Source of the DNA: Gammaproteobacteria bacterium
GTDB lineage: Bacteria > Pseudomonadota > Gammaproteobacteria > Pseudomonadales > Pseudohongiellaceae
DNA: 64,000 nt
Direction of reading: 5' to 3'
NCBI GenBank assembly: GCA_019654215.1
Contig: BPDI01000011.1
Coordinates: 1-64,000 of the forward strand
Shown: piece by piece, positions 51,651-61,440 of the stretch
Numbering within the stretch: position 1 is the first letter of the stretch
Layout of the letters: every line of letters starts with the position of its first letter
Translations under genes and position numbers: made by a program
Notes under the pieces: model-generated
Databases searched by the model: none
What the model saw: only the letters and a program-made list of their open reading frames with translations
Told to the model about the DNA's origin: nothing

Positions 51651-51826
51651 AGTTCCCTAGGACATTTGCCAATCAAAAGTGTTCTTGAGCCGATATCGTA
51701 GTAACCGGAGGCAACTCGTCAGATGTTGGTGTGCATGTCCGCAAGTCGGAAAGCCTTATGCATCGCGGGAGCCACCACCTGAACCTTTGGGTTCAGGGCA
51801 AGTTTGATAGCGGTGTTCCGGGGGAC
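51651..51826 (+). ncRNA. ssrS: 6S RNA
   Basis: About 176 bases between zapA and ygfA, the conserved place of ssrS. The 5' end (AGTTCCCTAGGACA) pairs with the 3' end (TGTTCCGGGGGACT) as the closing stem. Internal family marks include TTGAGCCGATATCGTA near the 5' side, GTCGGAAAGCCTTATG, and the hairpin CTGAACCTTTGGGTTCAGGG. TATACT at 51637-51642 may be its -10 box. 6S RNA binds the sigma-70 holoenzyme and lowers transcription in stationary phase; it is often co-transcribed with ygfA. Confidence 0.92.
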
Positions 51827-51864
51827 TTGATTCGATTCGCCTGACCTCCGCTTTAACTCACTCT

Positions 51865-52460
51865 ATGAACAAAGAAGAACGTCAAGCATTACGGGACTCG
51901 CTTCGGCAAGCCCGCCTAGATCTTAATCCCGATGAACAATCTGCGGCTGCCCAGAATCTGCATGATCTAGTGGCGGAGCAAGACTTCTTTATGAATGCTT
52001 CTCATATCGCGTTCTATCAGGGTATGGATGGAGAGATAGATCCTAAGCCGTTATTAGACAAAGCACTGGCGGAAGGAAAGAGCTGTTATTTACCAACTTT
52101 ATCGAAGGACAGCTCTGGCCAGATGTCGTTCGCACCCTATGATCATGACACCGAGTTAACTGAAAACAATTGGGGAATAGGCGAGCCGACGCTTCCCGAT
52201 GAAGAAATATCACCTACTAATTTTGATGTGGTATTTGTGCCTTTGGTTGGTTTCGATGAAAACTGCTTTCGCCTGGGTATGGGCAAAGGATTCTACGACC
52301 GCACATTCAGCTTCAAAATTTTTAATCGTCACAGCCGCCCTTGCTAGTTGGTCTGGCGCACGAATGCCAACTGACAGATTCATTTCCGCCCGCGAGTTGG
52401 GATGTGAGATTGGATGCGGTGATCACCGCGAGAAAAATATACCCCCCCGATACTGCATAG
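51865..52460 (+). CDS. ygfA: 5-formyltetrahydrofolate cyclo-ligase, frameshifted
   Basis: About 198 residues, converting 5-formyl-THF to 5,10-methenyl-THF with ATP. It begins MNKEERQALRDSLRQAR; the ligand loop FVPLVGFDENCFRLGMGKGFYDRTF is read in two parts (VGFDENCFRLGMGKGFYD is the signature). A slip near 52315 moves the frame to PLLVGLAHECQLTDS, and the gene ends KIYPPDTA at TAG 52460. It lies 38 bases after 6S RNA. Confidence 0.9.
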
Positions 52461-52558
52461 GGCGGAATATTAACTACTTCACTACCTATCCATGGTGAAG
52501 CTTTCCTTTATTGTTATCTGGGAACCAAGCCAAAAAAGTCCCGTAATTCTTCGCTTGC

Positions 52559-52651
52559 TTACATTAAGGCGCTTTGAGCGACGCTGCTGGCAAATACACT
52601 CACCACAAACAGGGTGATTACGACCATGACCATGTCTGGCTTCTTACTCAT
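52559..52651 (-). CDS. 30-residue single-pass membrane peptide
   Basis: Too short for the ORF track. On the minus strand ATG 52651 follows an excellent Shine-Dalgarno (GGAGAAGG, spacing about 3-5). It encodes MSKKPDMV, then one hydrophobic helix (MVVITLFVVSVFASSVAQ) and ends SALM. A Lys-rich N-terminus and single helix make a typical inner-membrane micropeptide. Similar 30-40-residue peptides of the MVVxITLFVxxV kind occur in other gammaproteobacteria as far as I recall, without known function. Confidence 0.6.
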   Translation of the reverse strand: MSKKPDMVMVVITLFVVSVFASSVAQSALM

Positions 52652-52857
52652 GTCCTTCTCCGTCGCAGTTTCTAATTACTAATGCCTTAGCGGCCCGCTT
52701 TTTTAAAGCTTTAGGCCTAATTTTCCTAAAAAAAACAACAGGCTAGTGAATTTTTTAATGTATACTTAATGTAACCTTGGCTTAAGGCCGCATTATTCTA
52801 GTGACCTCCCCTGATGACGCAGAGATTTATTCTTGATTTCCCAAATGCTCTCTATAA

Positions 52858-52878
52858 TACTGTATAAAAAAAACAGTA
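52858..52878 (+). promoter_or_regulatory. LexA-type SOS box of imuA-imuB
   Basis: TACTGTATA, a poly-A stretch, then ACAGTA: a near match to the LexA box, but with 11 bases between CTG and CAG where 10 is standard. The extra base is in an eight-A run, a likely sequencing slip. TATAAT at 52853-52858 abuts it, so LexA binding would block the promoter. It is 41 bases before the imuA start. Confidence 0.75.
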
Positions 52879-52918
52879 TTTGATCTCCTCGATCATTAAA
52901 TAAACCAATAACTAACCA

Positions 52919-53666
52919 TGAAAACTTATTCGGAAAGTTCAACGAAGGACCCAGAGTCCTTGCTTGGTAGCGCATACAGCCATATCGATGGTACTGAGCA
53001 AGATAGTCTTTCAGACGCACCTAGCATCGAAGAATTACTCCGCGCAATGCTGATCTCTGGCTCGGCTGTGACATAGCCGGCCAGGGATGCATGGTCGCAC
53101 CACCGGTTACCCACAATTGATGACATCCTGCCGGGGAAAAGGTTGGCCACAAAATGGTTTGCTTGAAATCATCAACCCCCAATGGGGTATGGGAGAGCTG
53201 CAATTACTGATTCCCTTAATGCGTTCAGTAATCAAGCAAGGCCAATGGATTCTATGGATCTCCCCGCCCCATCTGCTCTATGCCCCGGCATTAGGCAGGC
53301 AGGTATCGATACCGGTCAGATATTGGTAGTGAATCTTGATACCTCTTGCAAGGATGCCCTGTGGAGCATGGAAAAGGCCCTACAAACCAAGAATTGCGGC
53401 CTAGTGCTGGCCTGGCAGACCTGGCTCCCCGGCAAAGTACTGCGACGCCTGCAGCTGGCGGGGGGAAAGCGGAAATACCCTAGGCATTCTCTTTAAGCAT
53501 CGAGATAGTAAGTACTCACCATCTCGTATGCGATTGCAAATAAAGGGTCCCACATCAAATAAAAGGTAGTTTTAAAGAGGCTGAGGTCACAGTCATTAAG
53601 GCGCGAGGGAATTTCCAACCCCTCACTATTCGACTTCAGCTCTATCAACATCACGCCCGCATATAA
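52919..53666 (+). CDS. imuA: Translesion synthesis-associated protein ImuA, frameshifted
   Basis: RecA/SulA-like protein of about 245 residues, part of the ImuA-ImuB-DnaE2 mutasome. ATG 52919 starts an N-tail ending IEELLRA, then a slip near 53050 to frames with HHRLPTIDDILPGKG-like sequence, GLLEIINPQWGMGELQLL, GQWILWISPPHLLYAPAL and QILVVNLDTSCKDALWSMEK. The end is read through slips near 53290, 53465 and 53560 as RMRLQIKGP, then EAEVTVIKARGNFQPLTI and HHARI at 53666, a usual ImuA C-terminus. It is driven from the SOS box just upstream and is followed by imuB. Confidence 0.78.
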
Positions 53667-53680
53667 TCTGAGGGCCAAGC

Positions 53681-55139
53681 TTGGAAGACCCAGAAAGCAC
53701 AGCACAACTCTCTCTTCCGCCCCCGTTCGGCGCCAAGGCCGAGGTCATTAAACTGCCTCTGCCAGAACAAACTACCCCCTCTGGAAAAAAAGGAACTGAA
53801 CAAGGACAGATAAAGAAGCCGGACAGTCTCTGGTATGCCGTTTACTTCCCACAGTTAATTGAACTCAGCGAATCGCAACAACAGAAATATCTCAATGAGC
53901 TAGCTCAGTGTTAGAGAGTGTTAGCTCCACCGTGAGTTTTCATCCCCAGGCATTGATCTGCGAAATTCGCAGCGGACTGAAATACTTCGGTGACATCGAT
54001 GCGATTCATGACAAAGTTAATGAGCCACTTAGTGAAGCACTTAAGCAATTGTCATTAGCGGATTATTTTCTTTACGCCGCCTGCCCCACCGTTACTGGCA
54101 GTCTATTGTTAGCACGATCAGGAATAATAGTTTGATCTATCGAAAAGAAAATCTTCGTTCTGCATTGGGACAACTAAGTACTGAAGTTTTACATTTAAAT
54201 AAAGAGCAAAATCGACGCCTATATAATATGGGTGTACGTCATTTAAGAGACATATGGCGCCTTCCTACTGATGGTTTATATAAAAGATTCGGTAGTGAGT
54301 TTATGAACTTGCTTAAGAAATCCTTAGGTGAATCTTCCGAGCTAACCCATAATTATGTTCCTCCGCCTGTTTTTTCCACTAGTTACGACTTACCTTATGA
54401 AGTAGAAAGCCTTGGGTAGACTGTTGTCCGTAGCCAAAAAAATGCTGGATCAGCTCCACGAGTTCTTGCAAAGGCGAGATTTAAGTACTAGCCATTTAGT
54501 ATTTTCTTGAAACATGAAAAGCTAAATTGCACCGACATTAATATGAGCTTGCGACAGTCTAGCCGCTGCAGTAAACACTTATTAATGTTGTTAGAAACTC
54601 ACTTCAGCAATCTCATGATTCCAGCGCCGGTGATTGCAGTAAAAATGGAAGTTAAAAAATTCGATGCTTTTACGAGTTATAGCGAATCATTATTAGCGGA
54701 ATATAAACCCGCAGGGCGTCAATACAATAACAACAATCTGAATCAATTCACGGAACAGTTAAAAGCCAGACTAGGAGGGCACTTCGTTAACAGTATCAGC
54801 ACTGTTGCCGAGCATTGTCCAGAATATGCTACTCAGCAATTGGTTTATGACGAAATGGAAAACAGAGCAAAGGGCTATCATGCATCAGTTCCCCTAACTC
54901 TCCGTCCTTTTCTATTATTGCAAGAACCGGAACAACTGGTTCTTAAAAACAGTGAACTCTATCACCGCAAACCTATTACTATTATTAGCGGTCCTGAGCG
55001 TATGAATCCTTTTGGTGGTCTGGCAAGGATGTGCGTCGAGATTATTATATAGCGCTAGAAAAAAACGGTAGCCGCCCTCTGGTTTTACCGTGAACGTGGT
55101 GATGAAAATAACTGGTTTTTACATGGCTTTTTCGCGTAA
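53681..55139 (+). CDS. imuB: ImuB, Y-family-polymerase-like mutasome protein, frameshifted
   Basis: About 485 residues; catalytically dead Y-family homologue that links DnaE2 to the beta clamp. The frame is open from TTG 53681, and the conserved start is SLWYAVYFPQLIELSE; residues before it (with QLSLPPPF) form an extension of uncertain reality. Then FHPQALICEIRSGLKYFGD, LADYFLYAACPTVTGS, LYNMGVRHLRDIWRLP (HhH-like) and RFLKSLGE-type little-finger start, PAPVIAVKMEVKKFD, and the end RRDYYIALEKNGSRLWFYRE, WFLHGFFA at 55139. Slips fall near 53905, 54120, 54415-54510, 55035 and 55070. The acidic catalytic triad of true Y polymerases is absent, as expected for ImuB. Confidence 0.8.
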
Positions 55140-55184
55140 ATTGCCAGCGGAATCATGTTTCTACGCCAACAATTCTTGTAGGTA

Positions 55185-58100
55185 TTAGGTAAAATTTCTT
55201 GATGGCAATTCCATCGACCCTAGCCAATGACTAAGATCCACTAGCTCCGGGCAATCAAGTGAATCACTCCTCCGCTTTTCTGTATATGACCGACCACTCC
55301 GATTAACATTGCCTGGCGTACAATAGGTCGAAAGCATTCTCCGATTTTTGGCCAAACCACAACGTTAAAAAATCCGCTCTCATCTTCCAAAGTTAGAAAT
55401 GTGACACCTGCGGGCTGTCATGGGTCGCTGTCGACAGGTAACCAGGCCATTTACTTTAGCCTGCGCTTCTTTATCGATATTGGATAGCTCACTAGCTGGA
55501 GAAACCTGATACAGGTCTAAATGTTCACGGAATAGGGAAAGGGGATGTCGGCGCAGAGTAAAACCGGTGGAGTCATAATCACCGATAATGTTCTGACCTT
55601 CATTAGCCACTGGCAATAACACATCGACACCGAAGTCGGCGTCAGCAAAATCCTGGTCAGCGAAGAAGCTATAAGAGTAATCGTCGCCATCTCCTGCAGC
55701 TTTATCTACACCGGATGCATGCCAAAAAGCAGATGGCGGTCACCACTTAAATCCTTTAAAGCATTAGCAGCGGCTAAAAACTCCAGATCTTTCTTATTAA
55801 TGCCACTGCGAAAAACTAATTCCTGAATAGTCGTAAACTTTCCGGCCCCGCCGCGCTTCAGTAATGGCTTGCACACCGATGTCAGACAGTCCTTTAACTA
55901 ATCTGAATCCAATGCGCAGCGCCGGATCCAGGTCTGGTCACAGGGGGAATTCAATCTTTTAAAATCATTATCGAACTCGAGTGTGCAATCGTAAAAACTC
56001 TGGTTGATATCAACCGGCAAGATAGGCACATCATGATGGAGTGCGTCATTGATAAGTTGTGCCGGAGGATAAAATCCCATGGGTTGGCTATTAAGTAGAG
56101 AACAACAGAAAGCAGCAGGGTGATAGCACTTAAGCCAGGAAGACACATAAGCAATCAAAGCAAAGCTGGCGGAGTGGGATTCAGGAAAACCATAATCACC
56201 GAAGCCTTTTATTTGCTTAAACAATTTCTCAGCAAAGTCTTCTTCATAACCTCTTTCCAGCATGCCTCTGACCAGTTTGTCGCGATAAGGTTCTAGGCCT
56301 CCTTTACATTTCCAGGCTGCCATAGCTCTGCGGAGTTGGTCGGGTTCCCCACCAGAAAAACCCGCAGCTACCATGGCCAGTTGCATAACCTGCTCCTGAA
56401 AAATGGGGACCCCCAAGGTTCGATCTAATACATCTCTAACCGCCTTACTGGGATAAGACACCGGCTCTTTACCATTACGTCGATTCAGATAGGGATGCAC
56501 CATGTCACCTTGAATAGGACCAGGCCTCACTATTGCAATCTGAATTACCAGGTCGTAATAACTGCATGGTCGCAAACGCGGTAACATGCTCATCTGTGCA
56601 CGGGACTCGATCTGAAAAACGCCCACCGTGTCAGCCTTGCCTATCATGTCGTAAACCTTGGGGTCTTCCGGTGGAATATTTTGAATAACTAATGACTCAC
56701 GACTGTAGTCGCTAATCATGTCCAGACATTTCCGTACAGCAGTTAATATACCCAGGGCCAGGACATCGATCTTTAATAAGCCAAGAGATGCCAGATCATC
56801 TTTCCCCCATTGAATAACAGTGCGATCTTCCATGGTGGCGTTCTCGATGGGAACCAGATGGGAAAGCAAACCTTGACTGATGACAAAACCACCTACGTGT
56901 TGTGAGAGATGACGCGGAAAGCCAATTAACGATTCAGCGAGAAAAACTAGTTGTTGGATTTTCCTATCACTATAGTCGATATCCGAATCACTTAGTTGCT
57001 CTTTCAACGAAGTCCCCCACCAGTAAATCGATTTCGTTAAATGGTCTAACAGTTTTTCGCTGAGACCCAAGGCCCTGCCCACATCACGAATAGCACTGCG
57101 GGAGCGATAAGTAATAACAGTTGCAGCGATAGCGGCACGACCACGGCCATACTTGTTATAGATGTATTGAATAACTTCTTCCCGCCGTGCATTTTCAAAA
57201 TCCACATCGATATCCGGTGGCTCGTTACGTTCCTTGGAAATAAATCGTTCGAATAAAACTTCCACTCGAGCAGGATCCACTTCTGTAATCCCCAGGCAAT
57301 AGCATACGGCAGAGTTCGCCGCCGAACCTCGACCCTGACAAAGAATATGTTGGCTGCGGGCAAAGGCAACAATGTCATGCACAGTTAAGAAATAGTGCTC
57401 GTAATTAAGTTCTTTAATCAAAGTCAGTTCATGTTCGATGATGTTACGAACTTTTGCCGTCGCCCCTTTGGGCCATCGTTGACGAATGCCAGCTTCTGTT
57501 AATTCTCTTAACCAGCCATGGGGAGTGTAATCAGGTGGGACTAATTCCCGTGGATATTCATACCGCAGTTCGTCCAGCTCGAAATGACAACGACTGGCAA
57601 TCTCAACAGTGACCGCCATAAGTTCAGCAGGAAACAGTTTATGAAGTTGCTCGCGAGTACGTAGATGACGTTGGCCATTACTCTCGGCATCCAAACCCAA
57701 CTCATCGATAGGTCTAATCAAACGAATAGCCGTAACTGTGTCTTGCAAGATGCGACGATCAGCATCGTGCATGTAGACACCACCGGCAGGACACAGGGGA
57801 ATATCGAATTGAATTCCCAACTCTTGCAAGCGTTGTAATTTTAAACGGTCGTTACCACGGAGTAATAGCTCCGCAGCAATCCAGAGTCCGTTTGGAAACT
57901 GCCGCTTTAACCAAACCGCTTGGCAAGCAAGTTGTTCTGGCTCATTTAATAGATCAGGCAGCCACAATGCCAAACAATCCTCCGGCAAGTTATGTTCCAC
58001 CATCTCCTGATTGATGAAGTAACTGCCTTTTTCGGCTTCCCGGCGGGCACAAGATATTAAGTGACTTAAGTGGCCATAACCTTTGCGATTGCATGCTATT

Positions 58101-58396
58101 AAAACCAGATGGCAACCCTTATCCATAACAAACTCACTACCAATAATGAGTTTAATATCCCGTTGCTTCGCTGCAATATGGGCTCGCACTACACCACTGA
58201 GTGAGCACTCGTCAGTAATAGCCAACGCACGATAGCCAAGCTCATCCGCGCGTTCTACTAGTTCTTCTGGAAAAGAAGCGCCCCGTAAAAAGCTGAAATT
58301 GGAAATACAGTGCAGCTCTGCATAGTCAGGCAGAGGTAGAGCCGCAGGCTCAAAGGGAGGCTTGAGCCCAGTTTTCGCCAGAGATATAGGGTCCAT
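55185..58396 (-). CDS. dnaE2: Error-prone DNA polymerase DnaE2, C-terminus frameshifted
   Basis: C-family polymerase of about 1,070 residues. The first 832 residues are one clean ORF (55898-58396): PHP domain (YAELHCISNFSFLRGAS, ITDECSLSGVVRAH), the polymerase carboxylates in NEPPDIDVDFENARREEVI, and FPRHLSQHVGGFVIS. After slips near 55920, 55720, 55625 and 55420 the OB-fold reads VTFLTLEDESGFFNVVVWP and VVGHIQKSGGVIHLIA, and the protein ends LPSRNFT at 55185, the family's usual tail. It is convergent with imuB (45 bases apart) and has a perfect LexA box 14 bases before its start. The track start may be off by one base from the ATG I read. Confidence 0.93.
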
Positions 58397-58410
58397 TATA
58401 ATGATCTAAT

Positions 58411-58430
58411 ACTGTATATATATACAGTAT
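58411..58430 (-). promoter_or_regulatory. Perfect LexA (SOS) box of dnaE2
   Basis: TACTGTATATATATACAGTA, identical to the E. coli LexA consensus 20-mer, symmetric. It lies about 14 bases ahead of the dnaE2 start codon, so LexA would repress dnaE2 until DNA damage. The plus-strand amidohydrolase starts about 108 bases on the other side and could be affected too. Confidence 0.95.
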
Positions 58431-58537
58431 TTTTACATAAGCAAGTTGTCAATATGGAATGGAAATAAAAGTGGCGAAATCAATGCCCTTTCAGTTACTT
58501 TGCATCTCACAAAAGCTGTAAAAGATTAGGTAATACT

Positions 58538-60217
58538 ATGCAAAACCGAGCACTTCTCTGCGCAATAGTTCTCTTCATCAGCACCTGCAACACAACGGTC
58601 ACTCACTATGACCTATTGATTGAGAATGGCACTGTCTACGATGGCAGCGGCGGACAAGCTTATGTTGCTGACATTGGCGTCAATGGGGATCGGGTAGTCG
58701 CCATCGGACAATTACGAGCTTCAGCCAACGAATTAATAAATGCAGAGGGATTCGCCGTCGCTCCTGGCTTTATCAATATGCTGAGTTGGGCCACAGACTC
58801 ACTCATAATCGATGGACGTAGTCAGGGAGATATTCGCCAGGGGGTGACACTGGAAGTGTTTGGCGAAGGCCGCTCAGAAGGCCCGCTTAATGAAGCTATG
58901 CGTGAGCAGGCAATAGCCACACAAGGAGATATCAAGTGGCCAGTGGAATGGACCACCCTGGATGAATACCTGGAATTCTTAGTGGAGCGAGGAGTCTCTC
59001 CCAATGTTGCTTCTTTTATTGGTGCTACTTCGGTGCGCGTGCATGAAATCGGTTATGAAGATCGACCACCTACTGCGGCTGAACTAGAGCGTATGAAAAA
59101 TCTAGTGAGAGAAGCAATGGAGGATGGTGCCCTGGGTTTGGGTTCTTCCTTAATTTATGCGCCTGCCTTTTATGCAGATACAGAAGAACTCATTGCATTG
59201 GCAGAAATAGTTGGACAATACGATGGTATGTATATCTCTCATATGCGCAGCGAGGGCAATCGTTTACTTGAATCGGTTGACGAACTTATTCGCATCGCTC
59301 GAGAGGGCAATGTTGGCGCTGAAATTTATCACCTGAAAATGGCAGGGCAACAGAACTGGGATAAGTTTGATGCGGTAGTTGAGAGAGTAGAGTTAGCGCG
59401 AATGGAAGGACTGGATATTACAGCAGACATTTACACTTACACTGCTGGCTCTACTGGATTGGATGCAGGTATGCCGCCATGGGTTCAGGAGGGAGGCTAT
59501 GAATCTTGGCGATCTCGTTTACAGGATTCAGACATTCGCACTCAAGTTCTTGAAGAAATGACAACGCCCGCTGATGAATGGGAAAACCTTCTATTGTCAG
59601 CAGGACCTGAGGGAACACTCTTAGTGGGCTTTCGCAATCCTGACCTGCGTCATTACATCGGCAAGACATTGGCTGAAGTTGCAGAAGAGCGGGGACAAAG
59701 CTATGCAGACACCGCCATTGATTTAGTTATTGCTGATGGCAGTAGAGTACAAGTCGTTTACTTTTTAATGTCGGAAGAAAATGTGGCAAAAGGGGTAGCG
59801 CTTTCCTGGGTTAGCTTCGGTTCCGATGCGGCTTCGATGGCTGCAGAAGGTAGCTTTCTAAAGCAGAGTACTCATCCCAGAGCTTATGGAAACTTTGCCC
59901 GTGTTTTAGCAAAGTATGTGCGTGATGATCAAGTGATTACCCTACCAGATGCAATCCGCAAACTTACTAAATTGCCGGCAACAAATTTGAAACTTAGGGA
60001 TCGTGGTGAACTTAGAGAAAACTATTTCGCTGATATTGTGATATTTGACCCCTATGGAATTCAGGATAATTCGACCTTCGAACAACCCCATCAGTATGCT
60101 ACTGGTATGCAGCATGTGATCGTAAATGGGGAAGTAGTACTGAGAAAAGGTGAACATACCGGTGCTTTGCCCGGACAAGTGGTGCGCGGACCCGGTTGGC
60201 GTGGTTGGTCTGAATAA
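58538..60217 (+). CDS. D-aminoacylase-like amidohydrolase with missing metal ligands
   Basis: A 559-residue protein of the N-acyl-D-amino-acid deacylase family, with an N-terminal export or lipoprotein signal (LFISTCN). The overall match is clear: YDLLIENGTVYDGSGG, VAPGFINMLSWATDSLI, GVTLEVFGEGRSEGP, YISHMRSEG, EIYHLKMAGQ, FGSDAASMAAEG and THPRAYGNFARVL. The strand that normally reads GFIDxHxH reads GFINMLSWA, so the HxH pair is lost, and the usual GNCG Cys position reads GEGR. His in ISHMR and YHLK and the Asp in GSDA remain. It may use one metal differently or act on an unusual substrate. The gene is unbroken. Confidence 0.85.
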   Translation: MQNRALLCAIVLFISTCNTTVTHYDLLIENGTVYDGSGGQAYVADIGVNGDRVVAIGQLRASANELINAEGFAVAPGFINMLSWATDSLIIDGRSQGDIRQGVTLEVFGEGRSEGPLNEAMREQAIATQGDIKWPVEWTTLDEYLEFLVERGVSPNVASFIGATSVRVHEIGYEDRPPTAAELERMKNLVREAMEDGALGLGSSLIYAPAFYADTEELIALAEIVGQYDGMYISHMRSEGNRLLESVDELIRIAREGNVGAEIYHLKMAGQQNWDKFDAVVERVELARMEGLDITADIYTYTAGSTGLDAGMPPWVQEGGYESWRSRLQDSDIRTQVLEEMTTPADEWENLLLSAGPEGTLLVGFRNPDLRHYIGKTLAEVAEERGQSYADTAIDLVIADGSRVQVVYFLMSEENVAKGVALSWVSFGSDAASMAAEGSFLKQSTHPRAYGNFARVLAKYVRDDQVITLPDAIRKLTKLPATNLKLRDRGELRENYFADIVIFDPYGIQDNSTFEQPHQYATGMQHVIVNGEVVLRKGEHTGALPGQVVRGPGWRGWSE

Positions 60218-60240
60218 AAGATAGAAAAATAGAGAAATAA

Positions 60241-60267
60241 AAAAACCAGAGCAATGCTCCGGTTTTT
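60241..60267. terminator. Bidirectional rho-independent terminator
   Basis: AAAAACCAGAGC AAT GCTCCGGTTTTT, a stem with one mismatch and A/T runs on both sides, between two convergent genes. Confidence 0.85.
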
Positions 60268-60280
60268 CGCGAGTGTTAGC

Positions 60281-61285
60281 TTATTGACTCGACTCTTTTG
60301 CTAATCGCTCTTCGACTCTTGCACCACGCAAGATATTAATCATGCCGTAATTCCCTTCATGGCAAGCATACTCGTAGAGTTGGCCAGCGACTTTCGTCAT
60401 AGGAATGATTGCAGTGACTCGATCGGTAAAAGTAGAAGAATCATCTATTGTCCATTCATAGTTCACCGTGAATGGATCAATTCGAGTAAATCGCTCTGTT
60501 AGCTTTTTATTTTCAGCAGTTCCGAAGCCTGGATAGCTCTGGGTAAAACCAGTGAAATTGGTTGTTTCTACTACTAATGTGTCGACATCCCAATAGCCAC
60601 GAGAGTCTCCAGACCATTGCTTGATGCTGTCATCTAACTGTTGACGCTCGCCGATTGGAACTATGCGAGCGTCATGAATCATTTCCATTAAGATCACCGC
60701 GTAGTCTTTGTTTTGTACGATCTGCAAATTGTTGTTGTATAAGCTCGGCTGAAATGGCGGGTCCGCATTAAAGCCTACGATGCAGCGTTCGGACAGACCT
60801 CTATCTTCTGGCCCATTTTTACTTATGCCACCAACAACAAATCGCACCGGTCTATCCCCTTGCACATCTGGTCCAAGCCCACCGGCAATCGGTCGAATTC
60901 CTTCCACTAAATCTGGGAATCTGCCATTAGTTGGATAAACAATGTGGGAAGTCCGAATCTGATCCGTAATCCCAGCACTCTCAACCCAGAAATCGTTGTA
61001 TCCACCAGGATTAGTTTCACTCTCGATTCCTGGAACCGCTTGATCTGAAGCTGCATCGGCAGCAGACAACCTTGCTCTTAGTTGTGTGACTTCATCGTCG
61101 GTCATGAATTCTCTGTCACCAAACTGGGTTGGTCTTTGCAGTGGTACGTTAGATGAAAAATTCCAAACTCCCTGCAAGTCAGGTGCGCCCCATTCGGTTC
61201 TTGGTGCTACGTAGGTGTCCTGCGCTAATAATGGAGAAACTATTAGTGAAGCAATAATCGCTAGTAGTGGCTGAGTTTGTTTCAT
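60281..61285 (-). CDS. Secreted protein of the 'PDLQGxW' family, second copy
   Basis: A 334-residue secreted protein, intact. Signal peptide LLAIIASLIVSPLLAQ. Shared with the 13732-14760 protein: WGAPDLQGVWNFSSNVPLQRP, ERCIVGFNADP, NLQIVQNKDYAVILM, RGYWDVDTLVVETTNFTG, YEYACHEGNYGMINILRGAR. Two such genes in one 64 kb window indicates a paralogous family. No enzymatic motif is known to me. It is convergent with the amidohydrolase and precedes the TorF-like porin's terminator. Confidence 0.85.
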   Translation of the reverse strand: MKQTQPLLAIIASLIVSPLLAQDTYVAPRTEWGAPDLQGVWNFSSNVPLQRPTQFGDREFMTDDEVTQLRARLSAADAASDQAVPGIESETNPGGYNDFWVESAGITDQIRTSHIVYPTNGRFPDLVEGIRPIAGGLGPDVQGDRPVRFVVGGISKNGPEDRGLSERCIVGFNADPPFQPSLYNNNLQIVQNKDYAVILMEMIHDARIVPIGERQQLDDSIKQWSGDSRGYWDVDTLVVETTNFTGFTQSYPGFGTAENKKLTERFTRIDPFTVNYEWTIDDSSTFTDRVTAIIPMTKVAGQLYEYACHEGNYGMINILRGARVEERLAKESSQ

Positions 61286-61373
61286 TTCCGGAGCCCCCGA
61301 AATTTCTTACATGTATTTACGGTAGATTTATTTTATCAGGGAATCAACAGGAAAGAGCCTGCTTTTTAGTCGC

Positions 61374-61402
61374 AAATAAAAAAGGGCTCCGGATGGAGCC
61401 CT
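61374..61402 (-). terminator. Rho-independent terminator of the TorF-family gene
   Basis: AGGGCTCC GGAT GGAGCCCT, a perfect 8-base stem with 4-base loop; on the minus strand it is followed by a T-rich run (complement of AAATAAAAAA). It lies about 40 bases past the stop of the porin gene. Confidence 0.88.
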
Positions 61403-61440
61403 AGACAGACTAGTGGTTTAAGCTAGTCGGGAGAGATTGC

